5,966 nt of DNA from an uncultured Clostridium sp. Its GTDB lineage: Bacteria > Bacillota > Clostridia > Clostridiales > Clostridiaceae. The position numbers and the translations under genes were made by a program. Below are positions 1 through 5,892 of this stretch, one piece after another. The DNA lies in the NCBI RefSeq assembly GCF_934754915.1, contig NZ_CAKVKB010000171.1:1-5966 (forward strand), given 5' to 3'. How positions within the stretch are numbered: position 1 is the first letter of the stretch; each line of letters opens with the position of its first letter. The notes beneath the pieces were generated by a model, which saw nothing but the letters and a program-made list of their open reading frames with translations, made no database searches and was not told where the DNA came from.

Positions 1-108
1 GCATAAACCCAGTAATACCAATACTTAAACCACATTTTATAGTTCATTTTATCAATTTCGCTAAATTGAGATTATGCGAAATTCGCTTTTAAACAATACG
101 AACTCATA

Positions 109-324
109 TCAATACTTATTGCGAAATAAAAACAGTTGCTTGTACTTCCGAGGGTTGGCTTTCAACTTCCTATATTTTTCTCATCTTCTTACTATATTCT
201 TGCCCCTATCTTATTTAACTGCTCCATTACATAATTAATCATTACTAACTACATATATACACTCCTGTACTGGATTATTATCTATTGCATAAAGCTTATC
301 TCTTAATATCTTGGTATATCTTAA
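109..324 (-). pseudogene. Possible decayed coding remnant, no intact ORF
   Basis: No intact gene lies in bases 1-737, but on the minus strand three consecutive short stop-free stretches in different frames look protein-like. At 324-235 a run ends ...AIDNNPVQECIYVVSND before a TAA. At 227-192 an ATG opens MEQLNKIGARI and then stops. At 180-109 the frame reads EKYRKLKANPRKYKQLFLFRN before reaching a stop. The basic, tyrosine-rich last piece resembles small phage proteins in style only; I recognise no family. Two or more indels would be needed to join them. In DNA this AT-rich, runs of 20-30 codons can occur by chance, so this is a weak call. The remaining bases to 411 show no other structure I can support. 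Confidence 0.25.
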
Positions 325-411
325 TCACCTATAAATGTATAATATTGTCTATTATCTTTACTGATTCCAACTTACTTACTTTCTTTATATTTTAACTACT
401 GATTCTATATT

Positions 412-697
412 AGGTCACATTTTTAAAATTACAATTGTGACCTCGTTAAATGGCTTGTTTACTGGGCTTATACTGTTTTTTTATCAAGGTCACATTTTTT
501 TATTATATACTGTGCTACTTTTTTATATATATTGTTAAATTTTATCAATCTTATATTTCTTTATAATAGTTTTACTTTATATTTTGTGACTTTGTGACTT
601 TTTAATATACAATTGGCTCAACCATGCCATTTTCAACAGGTCACATTTTAGGTCACAGTATTTTTAAAAATGTGACTTTTGCTAATAATTGTGACCT
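412..697. repeat. Cluster of AGGTCACA octamers, candidate iteron origin
   Basis: Seen directly: AGGTCACA occurs at 412-419, 487-494, 638-645 and 650-657. Its reverse complement TGTGACCT is at 436-443 and 690-697, and the one-mismatch form TGTGACTT is at 585-592, 593-600 and 671-678. Several copies share an extended AGGTCACATTTT form, the 436 and 690 copies share AATTGTGACCT, and the copies at 638/650 are spaced by exactly 12 bp. The copies at 412 and 436 form an inverted pair. A nearly GC-free stretch at about 500-580 sits among them. Family knowledge: P4-type alpha proteins and SaPI Rep proteins bind iteron clusters at their origins and melt adjacent AT-rich DNA. I infer that this is the origin for the primase-helicase at 1295-3877. 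Operator clusters for a regulator are the main alternative. Confidence 0.55.
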
Positions 698-737
698 TTT
701 CAAATCATTATAAATTATTTAATTATAATATAGGCAA

Positions 738-768
738 TAAAAAAAAGAGTGCTTATACTAACACTCTT
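738..768 (-). terminator. Rho-independent terminator of the terminase-like gene
   Basis: On the minus strand the arms AAGAGTG (768-762) and CACTCTT (751-745) pair perfectly. The stem can be extended by a G-U and a T-A pair, and it is followed by an uninterrupted T8 tract (746-739). The TAG stop of the 758-1171 gene lies in the loop, so the hairpin overlaps the end of the coding region. It marks the 3' end of the leftward transcript before the octamer cluster. Confidence 0.85.
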
Positions 769-1171
769 CCTCACTATCATCTTTCAATTCTTCTATCTCT
801 GCTAATACTGCATCTATATCCATATCCTTTGCTGGTGTCCTATATTCAGTTTGTTCTTGGACCATCTTAGTCGGTGTTCCAACTAACCTATTGATACAAT
901 AAGTAATTGCATCTAGTCTAGTCTTATCACTTTCACTCTTTAATGCTATCTTACATAACTCATCTAAAAATGGATTAACATTAGCTAAAAGCTTTCTTTC
1001 TATACCAGATTTTAAAAAGCTAATCTGTCTTTCCATTTCATATTTAAAGTCATCCTGTTCTTTCCACTTATATATAGTTGACCTGGTAACTCCAACTAAT
1101 TCAGCTGTATTGGATATAGTTTCTCCAGCTACAAGTAATTCGATTGCTTTTAATCGTTGTTGATCTAACAT
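758..1171 (-). CDS. Helix-turn-helix phage protein, terminase small subunit-like (phBC6A51 type)
   Basis: The protein is 137 aa. Residues 4-37 form a clear helix-turn-helix (QRLKAIELLVAGETISNTAELVGVTRSTIYKW) of the type shared by transposase N-termini and phBC6A51-like phage proteins, usually annotated as small terminase or phage transcriptional regulators. Residues 40-100 are predicted to be largely helical and could oligomerise. The last 20 residues are strongly acidic (DIDAVLAEIEELKDDSEEEC). In the family, small terminases bind pac/cos DNA and recruit the large subunit for packaging. The ATG start is supported by AAAGGAG at 1180-1186, 8 nt upstream. The gene is separated from the primase gene by a terminator and a 120-bp spacer, so it may be transcribed on its own. 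No large terminase is present in the window, which fits either a satellite that redirects a helper's packaging or a truncated prophage. A purely regulatory role is possible; the HTH is certain, the packaging function is not. Confidence 0.7.
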   Translation of the reverse strand: MLDQQRLKAIELLVAGETISNTAELVGVTRSTIYKWKEQDDFKYEMERQISFLKSGIERKLLANVNPFLDELCKIALKSESDKTRLDAITYCINRLVGTPTKMVQEQTEYRTPAKDMDIDAVLAEIEELKDDSEEEC

Positions 1172-1215
1172 CTTTTCATCTCCTTTCTTCTTAATTTTTT
1201 ATATCATTTGTTATC

Positions 1216-1244
1216 TTTATATATACCAAAATACTAATTTTAAA
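1216..1244 (-). promoter_or_regulatory. Possible weak promoter for the terminase-like gene
   Basis: On the minus strand TTTAAA (1244-1239) lies 17 bp before TATAAA (1221-1216), about 45 nt upstream of the ATG at 1171 and just downstream of the primase terminator. The -10 matches the consensus in 5 of 6 positions, the -35 in only 4 of 6. In DNA this AT-rich such matches arise readily, so support comes mainly from position. A direct repeat TATATACC (plus strand, 1220-1227 and 1260-1267) flanks it. Confidence 0.3.
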
Positions 1245-1268
1245 TACCCTTAATATACTTATATACCT

Positions 1269-1296
1269 AAAAAAGAAGTGCTTTGCAGCACCTCTT
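1269..1296 (-). terminator. Strong rho-independent terminator of the primase-helicase operon
   Basis: On the minus strand a 10-bp stem (1296-1287 with 1282-1273, one G-T wobble) closes a GCAA tetraloop of the stable GNRA class and runs into six T residues (1274-1269). The TAA stop of the primase-helicase (1295-1297) overlaps the first bases of the stem. It should end the RHH/primase transcript before the terminase-like gene. Confidence 0.88.
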
Positions 1297-3877
1297 AAAA
1301 TTGAAAACTTGAAGATGATATAGGGATTACTTTAGTATCCATTCCAGTATTGAAACTATCTGCATAATCGCTTGGCACTAAATTATCACAACCTATCTCT
1401 ATTAACTTATTTATATAAAACTTAGTTGTACATGAATTGCCACCAACTTTCTTTTGCGCAGAACCTTCTGATATTCCAGCGTTTTTTATTTGTTTATTAA
1501 AATCATTAAATGGTAATAATGGTGTAGTTTTCCCATAATCTTTATTATATTTACTAAGTAAGTCCACCATGCGTTTTGCATTGATATATGCAAATTCGTC
1601 TTCACATCGAATACATTTATTTTGTTCATCTTTATCAATATAATAAATAATATCATTAAAGTATCTTAACATCTCTACTGAAATACTTGAAGGGCCATCT
1701 TCACTATTGCCAACATTCTCCTCTATTACATTTTTAAGAATACCTTCAGAATAATCAATAGCTATAAAGTCTTCTCCTATTATACTTCCACAAATTTCAT
1801 TTAATATTTCCATTCCTATACATGCATTAATAAATAACTCTAATGGTCTATCTTTTAATTTGCTATGTTGTCCTATCTCCTCAAATAATTCTCTCTTACC
1901 TATATAGTCTTCGTCTGATAAAGCTATTAGCTTGTTTACTATAGTTCTACCTAGTTTATAAGTAATGTCTTTATTTTTTTCTAACCATCTTAAATCTTTT
2001 TCGCTTCCTTCTGGTCTTTCAATTTTTGATAGATAAGCAATCATCACCTTTTCTATAGTTGATTTATCTTTATTAGGAAAACTTTCTTCACCAGTTATTA
2101 ATGGAGCTCTTAATACATTTTGCTTTACTGTTTGATTTTTCTGACCTCTTTCATCAGAATTTCTTTCATAAAGATTCCTTATCAAATTTGAAAAATCAGT
2201 TACTTTATTTGGATTCATATGAGAAGGCTTGTACTCTTCAAATAGAACCGGATAATTACTTTCAGATAAAGCTTTTATCATAGGGAATTTAGTTGTACTT
2301 GTTATGTCTATAACAGGAGTATTTTCACTGTAACCTAATAAAGGTTTTATAACATTCTTTAGTATTGCAGTTTTACCACTTCCACTTTCTCCAACTAAAA
2401 ACAACATTGTATTAGTTATGTTATTTCTTTCAGCTATATATCCCATCATTCCATGTATAACAGTACCAATTATAGAATATATATATTGCTTAGATTGAAC
2501 ATTTAATAAGTGCTGCAATAATTCTTGTAATTCATCACTTTCTATAGGATCTATATTTGAAAATATTATTTTCTTATCGCTATCTGCTTTTATTTTCTTG
2601 TTTGTTCCATTTGTTGTAATTAAACCCTCATTAGTTACTAATCCTTTATCGGTAAATGTATTACCTTTATATAGAGTTATTTTATCTGTAACAAAATATC
2701 TATTAATCCATTCTTTTAATTCAGTTAAATCATCTATTTTCCCCTTAAAAGTTAAATCCATTGAGCCCAAAAATGCTTTGAAACTTCTTACATCATCAAA
2801 TACAGTTACACTCCCCCTTTTAATTACCTCTTTACCATTTGGAGTTAGAAAACATACTTCAATAACATCTCCATCACCATCAACTACATCAACTATTTTT
2901 GCGTACTTTATATTAAAATTACTAATATACTTATTATATGCTTCCATATCTTTTCTTCTAGGAATTATATATTTATATATCCCTATATGATCTTGCTGAA
3001 GAATATTTTTATTTTTCAAATCTAAAGTATTATATATAAACTCCTTTAACTCTTCCCTAGTATGTCCAGCATTTATCCAATCAGTTATATCACCTTTTTC
3101 TATTTCATCAATATTAGGCAGTTTTATAACTTTAAAGCTCTTTGCATATCTAAATGTTTTATTCTTTATTTCCTTTAAATAATTTTCTCCGGCCTTATCA
3201 TTGTCTGGGATTATATTAATTCTAGCACCTTCCAACAATTCATAATACTTTTCCTCTTTAACATTCTTATATGAAGTAGCTGTATATCCCAAATAAGACA
3301 TTGTATCCACGTCCTTTTCACCTTCAACGATAAATATATCTTTTTCATCATTAAGCGCCTGTTTAAGCTTATAAAGGTTATATGGAACTTCCTCTCCAAA
3401 CCTATTATTAACAACAGAATTATTTTCAATATGGCAATATGGTGTCACTTTATTACCATCACTGCTTACAAATTTTATCTTTGAATATTTATAATTATTA
3501 AACTCATCTGTAAAATCATAAATAGCCGTTATTTCAGCACCTTCTCTGCACCCACCTTTTTCTGTTTGCTTAATTGCATAGTCCTTTATTTTCTCTCTTC
3601 TTAACTCTTTTTTCCTATATTCTTCATTCAATTCTACCCCTAAATACTTACAAGCTTCAGAATAATTAAGTCCTTTGGTTTCCTTTATGAAGTCAATTGC
3701 ATTTCCTCCTATGCCACATCCGAAACAGCGGAATTTTTTTCTTTTTTTATCATATGAAAAAGATGCTGTCTTTTCATTATGCCCTGGTAGAGGGCAATGT
3801 ATTTTATTTTCTCTATTAAATTTTAATCCTGTTTCATTCTCTATAAGTTCTTTTAAGTTTATGTCTTCTACTTTCAA
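1295..3877 (-). CDS. Phage/satellite primase-helicase (CHC2 zinc finger, Toprim, P-loop ATPase)
   Basis: This 860-aa protein combines the enzymes needed to start element replication. Residues 28-54 hold a CHC2 zinc finger (C28, H33, C51, C54). A Toprim domain follows at about 178-232 with EGEKD at 185-189 and DND at 225-227, the metal-binding acidic residues of DnaG-type primases. Residues about 300-470 form a linker or domain I cannot assign firmly, loosely like DUF927. The ATPase has Walker A GESGSGKT at 496-503, a Walker B-like VLFEEY at 544-549 and LITGEES at 593-599 as a likely sensor motif. The C-terminal ~200 residues may form a winged-helix DNA-binding part; that is inference. Start: TTG at 3877, with GAGGGTGGTGG (3882-3892) just upstream and no closer ATG. 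The gene lies 14 nt after the RHH gene, so they are probably co-transcribed. All expected catalytic residues are present, so it looks functional. Role by analogy with P4 alpha and PICI pri-rep: primer synthesis and origin unwinding. Confidence 0.9.
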   Translation of the reverse strand: MKVEDINLKELIENETGLKFNRENKIHCPLPGHNEKTASFSYDKKRKKFRCFGCGIGGNAIDFIKETKGLNYSEACKYLGVELNEEYRKKELRREKIKDYAIKQTEKGGCREGAEITAIYDFTDEFNNYKYSKIKFVSSDGNKVTPYCHIENNSVVNNRFGEEVPYNLYKLKQALNDEKDIFIVEGEKDVDTMSYLGYTATSYKNVKEEKYYELLEGARINIIPDNDKAGENYLKEIKNKTFRYAKSFKVIKLPNIDEIEKGDITDWINAGHTREELKEFIYNTLDLKNKNILQQDHIGIYKYIIPRRKDMEAYNKYISNFNIKYAKIVDVVDGDGDVIEVCFLTPNGKEVIKRGSVTVFDDVRSFKAFLGSMDLTFKGKIDDLTELKEWINRYFVTDKITLYKGNTFTDKGLVTNEGLITTNGTNKKIKADSDKKIIFSNIDPIESDELQELLQHLLNVQSKQYIYSIIGTVIHGMMGYIAERNNITNTMLFLVGESGSGKTAILKNVIKPLLGYSENTPVIDITSTTKFPMIKALSESNYPVLFEEYKPSHMNPNKVTDFSNLIRNLYERNSDERGQKNQTVKQNVLRAPLITGEESFPNKDKSTIEKVMIAYLSKIERPEGSEKDLRWLEKNKDITYKLGRTIVNKLIALSDEDYIGKRELFEEIGQHSKLKDRPLELFINACIGMEILNEICGSIIGEDFIAIDYSEGILKNVIEENVGNSEDGPSSISVEMLRYFNDIIYYIDKDEQNKCIRCEDEFAYINAKRMVDLLSKYNKDYGKTTPLLPFNDFNKQIKNAGISEGSAQKKVGGNSCTTKFYINKLIEIGCDNLVPSDYADSFNTGMDTKVIPISSSSFQF

Positions 3878-3891
3878 AATTCCACCACCCT

Positions 3892-4170
3892 CTATTTTAT
3901 GTTATTATTTCTTTCCTTTAATACCCTCGCAATTTCTTCTGCTTCTAAATGATTTATGTAATCTACTATATCTTTATATCCTTCAAACTCTGCAAATCCA
4001 TCTAGAAATTCTTTATCATTTCTTATTAAATGTCTTACATAATCCGATATAGAGTTGAATCCCTTAAGATTTGATAATACCTCTAAGAACACTTTCTCAT
4101 CCTCTGTAACTCTAATTCCAATAGTTTTACTCTTAACTTTTCTATCGCTTACAATATCAAATTTACACAT
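3892..4170 (-). CDS. Ribbon-helix-helix (CopG/Arc-like) DNA-binding protein
   Basis: The 92-aa protein has a short basic N-terminus and then a ribbon-helix-helix signature. KSKTIGIRVT (14-22) is the DNA-contacting beta strand, EDEKVFLEVLSNLKGF (23-38) helix A, and SISDYVRHLIRN (40-51) helix B. The acidic, helical tail (54-92) has no DNA-binding look. RHH proteins act as dimers, usually autoregulating their operon; some MobC-like members assist relaxases, but no relaxase is seen here. The ATG at 4170 is preceded in frame by a TAA three codons upstream codon-wise close by, and AGGGG lies about 11 nt upstream, slightly long spacing. The TAG stop overlaps the ribosome binding site of the primase-helicase, which suggests translational coupling. 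The inverted repeat at 4196-4214 in its leader is a natural candidate operator. The RHH fold is confident; the target is inferred. Confidence 0.8.
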   Translation of the reverse strand: MCKFDIVSDRKVKSKTIGIRVTEDEKVFLEVLSNLKGFNSISDYVRHLIRNDKEFLDGFAEFEGYKDIVDYINHLEAEEIARVLKERNNNIK

Positions 4171-4195
4171 AATTTATCCATCCCCTTTCATGACC

Positions 4196-4214
4196 GTTAA
4201 GCACTTCGCTTAAC
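4196..4214. promoter_or_regulatory. Inverted repeat in the RHH leader, candidate operator
   Basis: Perfect 7-bp arms GTTAAGC (4196-4202) and GCTTAAC (4208-4214) flank a 5-nt centre. The repeat lies 26 nt upstream of the RHH start codon and downstream of the predicted promoter. It has no T tract on either strand, so it is not a normal terminator. RHH repressors commonly bind short palindromes near their own promoter, so autoregulation is the simplest reading. A 5' mRNA hairpin that affects stability or translation is the alternative. Confidence 0.45.
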
Positions 4215-4258
4215 ATTATTTATACATATACCTACAAAAACTTTTTTTATTCCCTCAA

Positions 4259-4288
4259 ATTAGACTTTTTTTGTTAATTTTCTGTAAA
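4259..4288 (-). promoter_or_regulatory. Predicted promoter of the RHH/primase-helicase operon
   Basis: On the minus strand TTTACA (4288-4283) is followed after 18 bp by TCTAAT (4264-4259), each matching the sigma-A consensus at 5 of 6 positions. Transcription would start near 4252 and give an ~80-nt leader that contains the inverted repeat at 4196-4214. It is the best match in the 180-bp gap between the tape measure fragment and the RHH gene. Confidence 0.5.
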
Positions 4289-4299
4289 CAATATATTTT

Positions 4300-4338
4300 G
4301 ATAGTATAGTCACATGGCGGACCACCAACTATACTATC
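4300..4338. repeat. 39-bp inverted repeat with 11-bp perfect arms and GC-rich centre
   Basis: Arms GATAGTATAGT (4300-4310) and ACTATACTATC (4328-4338) are perfect. They enclose a 17-nt centre that includes GGCGGACC, the most GC-rich spot in this part of the window. It begins 11 nt after the stop of the tape measure fragment and ends 11 nt before the predicted -35 of the RHH promoter. Neither strand has a proper T tract after the stem, so a classical terminator is doubtful, although the position would suit one. A protein-binding site, perhaps for a recombinase or regulator at a module boundary, is possible. Confidence 0.6.
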
Positions 4339-4349
4339 GATTTTATCTA

Positions 4350-5317
4350 TTAAAAATTGGCAGCAAACCTTATTTGACTTAAAGTTTGTTTGGTCTCTCT
4401 TGCATCAAAATTGTTATCTTTAAATTCAATATAGGTGTTATTTCCGATATCTTTATCCTCAATTGCTTTCAATATCTTTTCCAATACAGGAATACTCTTT
4501 GTATATGATCCTGCAGCAATGTTATTTCCAAAATTAGAAATCTCATTCCATAATGTATCTAAAGGTATTACTGCTTCAGCTTGTCTACTTCTTCCTTTAT
4601 TCTTCTCGCCTGCCATAACTCCATATCCAATTAGTGTAGGCTCTGTTAAAATACCACCGTTTTCAAGATAAGACATTTCCGGTATATTTACACCAAAGGT
4701 CTTGCCTCCGACTCCTGGCACCCAATCCGGTATATCTACGCTTATACCATTTAATCCACTAATAGCTGAATTTATTAATCCTATTACTGCATTTATAGGT
4801 ACTTTAACTACTTCAACTATTCCACCAAATATTCCACCTAATATGTCAACTATACCACTCCAAGCCTTGCTCCAACTCCCACTAAATACACCATTAATAA
4901 AATCAATTATTCCTGTTAATATAGGTTTTAAAGAATTATTCCATAATCCTGCTATTAAGTGGAAAGCTCTTTCTATAGCTGGCACTATTCTATTATTAAA
5001 TACATATTCAAATACTGGAGCCAATACATTACTTATAAAGTTTCCTATAGCCTCATAACAAGGTTTTAAGTTGTTATTCCATAAGTTACTAACATCACTT
5101 ACAAATCCACTGAAAAATGCTGTTATTTGTGGTATATTATGTGCAAAAGCATCTTTAACATTATCTATTATAGGAATTCCTATTGTTGTCCATTTTCAGC
5201 TATTTCGTTAACAAAATCTATTTCAATATCAACCATTTTTCTGAAAAAAGTCCCAATCTTGATTGCCATTAGAATGAAATATGACCCTAATGTTTCTACA
5301 AATACCTTATATCTTTT
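4350..5317 (-). pseudogene. C-terminal fragment of phage tail tape measure protein, frameshifted
   Basis: The frame from 5195 to the TAA at 4350 encodes the end of a tail tape measure protein, the rod that sets tail length and passes into the cell wall on infection. It has amphipathic/hydrophobic stretches (GIVDILGGIFGGIVEVV, PINAVIGLINSAISGL), then WVPGVGGKTF and the family's C-terminal pattern ENGGILTEPTLIGYG...AEAVIPLDTLWNEI. The motif LWNN(N/S)LKP recurs 46 residues apart (5061-5084 and 4923-4946). The frame does not begin at the TTG at 5024: it is open to a stop at 5196. There it joins a second stretch (5317-5180, containing MAIKIGTFFRKMVDIEIDFV) if one A is restored in the T4/A4 run at 5193-5196, giving ...NEIAEKWTTIGIP. 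No start with a ribosome binding site is present. Full proteins are usually 600-2000 aa, so the N-terminal majority is missing. A sequencing indel could explain the shift, but not the truncation. Confidence 0.8.
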
Positions 5318-5322
5318 TTAAA

Positions 5323-5375
5323 TCCCCTAACTTATCTTAAAAGGGGAAATAGCACCTATTTTCTATAAGTGCTAT
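5323..5375 (-). terminator. Tandem hairpins after the regulator operon, probable terminator
   Basis: Ten bases past the stop of the excisionase-like gene, ATAGCAC (5349-5355) pairs with GTGCTAT (5369-5375), extendable past one mismatch by three pairs. The minus strand then reads TTTCCCCTTTT, an interrupted T tract. A second hairpin follows directly, TCCCCT (5323-5328) with AGGGGA (5342-5347). The position suits a terminator for the 5385-5811 operon, but the broken T tract makes it weaker than the other two in the window. Confidence 0.5.
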
Positions 5376-5384
5376 CATCTTATC

Positions 5385-5600
5385 CTATAAAACAGCTCCA
5401 ATTAAACCTTCTAGGAATTCATCTACTTTGCTTAGTAGAACACGCTTATTTCTTCCTATAGTTATTACTGGGAAACCTTCCATCCTCATTAATTGTCTTG
5501 CTTTATGTTCGCTAACTCCCATTATTTTAGAAAACTCCTTAGCACTACAAGTTTTTTGCTTCCATAACTCTTCATATCTATTCATCTTATCCTGTAACAT
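5385..5600 (-). CDS. Excisionase-like winged-helix (MerR/HTH_17) protein
   Basis: This 71-aa protein matches the excisionase/AlpA-style DNA-binding fold. Residues 18-40 (CSAKEFSKIMGVSEHKARQLMRM) form the helix-turn-helix, and FPVITIGRNKRVLLSKVDEFLEGL (43-66) the beta wing and closing helix, with the family's R-x-(x)-R-(V/I) pattern. The ATG at 5600 has a perfect AGGAGG at 5607-5612, 6 nt away. The TAG of the upstream regulator is at 5614-5616, so the two genes are tightly coupled. Proteins of this kind bend DNA at attachment sites to direct excision by an integrase, or activate transcription of mobile elements. No integrase is in the window, so the partner cannot be named; the rightward gene at the edge or sequence beyond may supply it. 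The fold is confident; the excision role is inferred. Confidence 0.75.
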   Translation of the reverse strand: MLQDKMNRYEELWKQKTCSAKEFSKIMGVSEHKARQLMRMEGFPVITIGRNKRVLLSKVDEFLEGLIGAVL

Positions 5601-5613
5601 ATATATCCTCCTA

Positions 5614-5811
5614 CTATTTCACTTCTTTACTAAAAAATAATTCTACAACTGTTGTATTTAAGGCATTCGCAATTTTCTTCAATATTCCAACACTAACACC
5701 ATCAATATTCCCTTTCTCAAGCTTTAATATTGTATTAACTCCTACACCAGATAAATTGCTTAGTCCCTTCAATGTTAGATTTTGAATTATCCTTTTTAAT
5801 TTAAGTTCCAT
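5614..5811 (-). CDS. Small Cro/C1-type (XRE) transcriptional regulator
   Basis: The 65-aa protein is essentially a single XRE helix-turn-helix: KLKRIIQNLTLKGLSNLSGVGVNTILKLEKG (4-34), then VSVGILKKIANALNTTVVELF (39-59), which is the typical C-terminal pair of helices with the ALN...VxELF ending. It lacks a dimerisation or peptidase domain, as Cro-like or Str-like regulators do. A longer frame opens at a GTG at 5853, but that codon is only 2 bp past the -10 box (5856-5861) and so would lie before the expected transcript start. The ATG at 5811, with AAGGA at 5816-5820, is preferred. It is the first gene of a leftward operon, with the excisionase-like gene following after 13 bp. The divergent rightward gene probably encodes its opposing partner. 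It likely acts on the operator sites at 5833-5936. Confidence 0.8.
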   Translation of the reverse strand: MELKLKRIIQNLTLKGLSNLSGVGVNTILKLEKGNIDGVSVGILKKIANALNTTVVELFFSKEVK

Positions 5812-5855
5812 TACATCCTTCTTTCCCACAAACGTGTGATAAACTTTATACACAT

Positions 5856-5884
5856 ATTATATTCCTACCTTTGTAGGATTTCAA
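5856..5884 (-). promoter_or_regulatory. Strong promoter of the leftward regulator operon
   Basis: On the minus strand TTGAAA (5884-5879) and a perfect TATAAT (5861-5856) are separated by the ideal 17 bp. The predicted start near 5849 leaves about 38 nt of leader before the ATG at 5811. This is the best promoter match in the window. Confidence 0.75.
5863..5878. promoter_or_regulatory. Palindromic operator between the -35 and -10 boxes
   Basis: TCCTAC (5863-5868) and GTAGGA (5873-5878) form a perfect 6-bp inverted repeat with a 4-nt centre. It fills the 17-bp spacer of the leftward promoter almost exactly. A dimeric HTH repressor bound here would block RNA polymerase. It is GC-richer than the surrounding DNA, which argues for selection. 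The likely ligand is the XRE protein itself or the product of the divergent gene. Confidence 0.65.
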
Positions 5885-5892
5885 TACTTTTT

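Noticed and set aside
1..47. Leftward ORF starting at an ATG at 47 (MNYKMWFKYWYYWVY...)
   Set aside because: It has no ribosome binding site, only 15 codons are visible and the composition is unusual; it cannot be supported.
54..127. Three GCGAAAT words (54-61 inverse, 76-83, 121-127) and a small palindrome at 76-86
   Set aside because: They are short, irregularly spaced and not linked to any gene or to the octamer cluster; chance is sufficient.
412..697. CRISPR array
   Set aside because: The repeat is only 8 bp, occurs in both orientations and has irregular spacing with no unique spacers of constant length.
679..870. Plus-strand frame of 63 aa
   Set aside because: It has no ribosome binding site and overlaps the octamer cluster, the terminator and the terminase-like gene on the other strand.
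2598..2990. Plus-strand frame of 130 aa inside the primase-helicase gene
   Set aside because: It is antisense to a protein with clear conserved motifs, has hydrophobic low-complexity composition typical of antisense AT-rich DNA, and no ribosome binding site.
3211..3429. Minus-strand frame of 72 aa overlapping the Toprim region in another frame
   Set aside because: It is an out-of-frame shadow of the primase-helicase coding sequence.
3675..4052. Plus-strand frame of 125 aa
   Set aside because: It is antisense across the RHH gene and the zinc-finger region, both of which are well supported.
4702..5058. Plus-strand frames opposite the tape measure fragment
   Set aside because: Proline- and isoleucine-rich composition is the antisense image of the hydrophobic glycine-rich tape measure sequence.
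5812..5853. N-terminal extension of the XRE regulator from the GTG at 5853
   Set aside because: The GTG lies 2 bp after the -10 box and thus before the expected transcript start; the ATG at 5811 has its own ribosome binding site.
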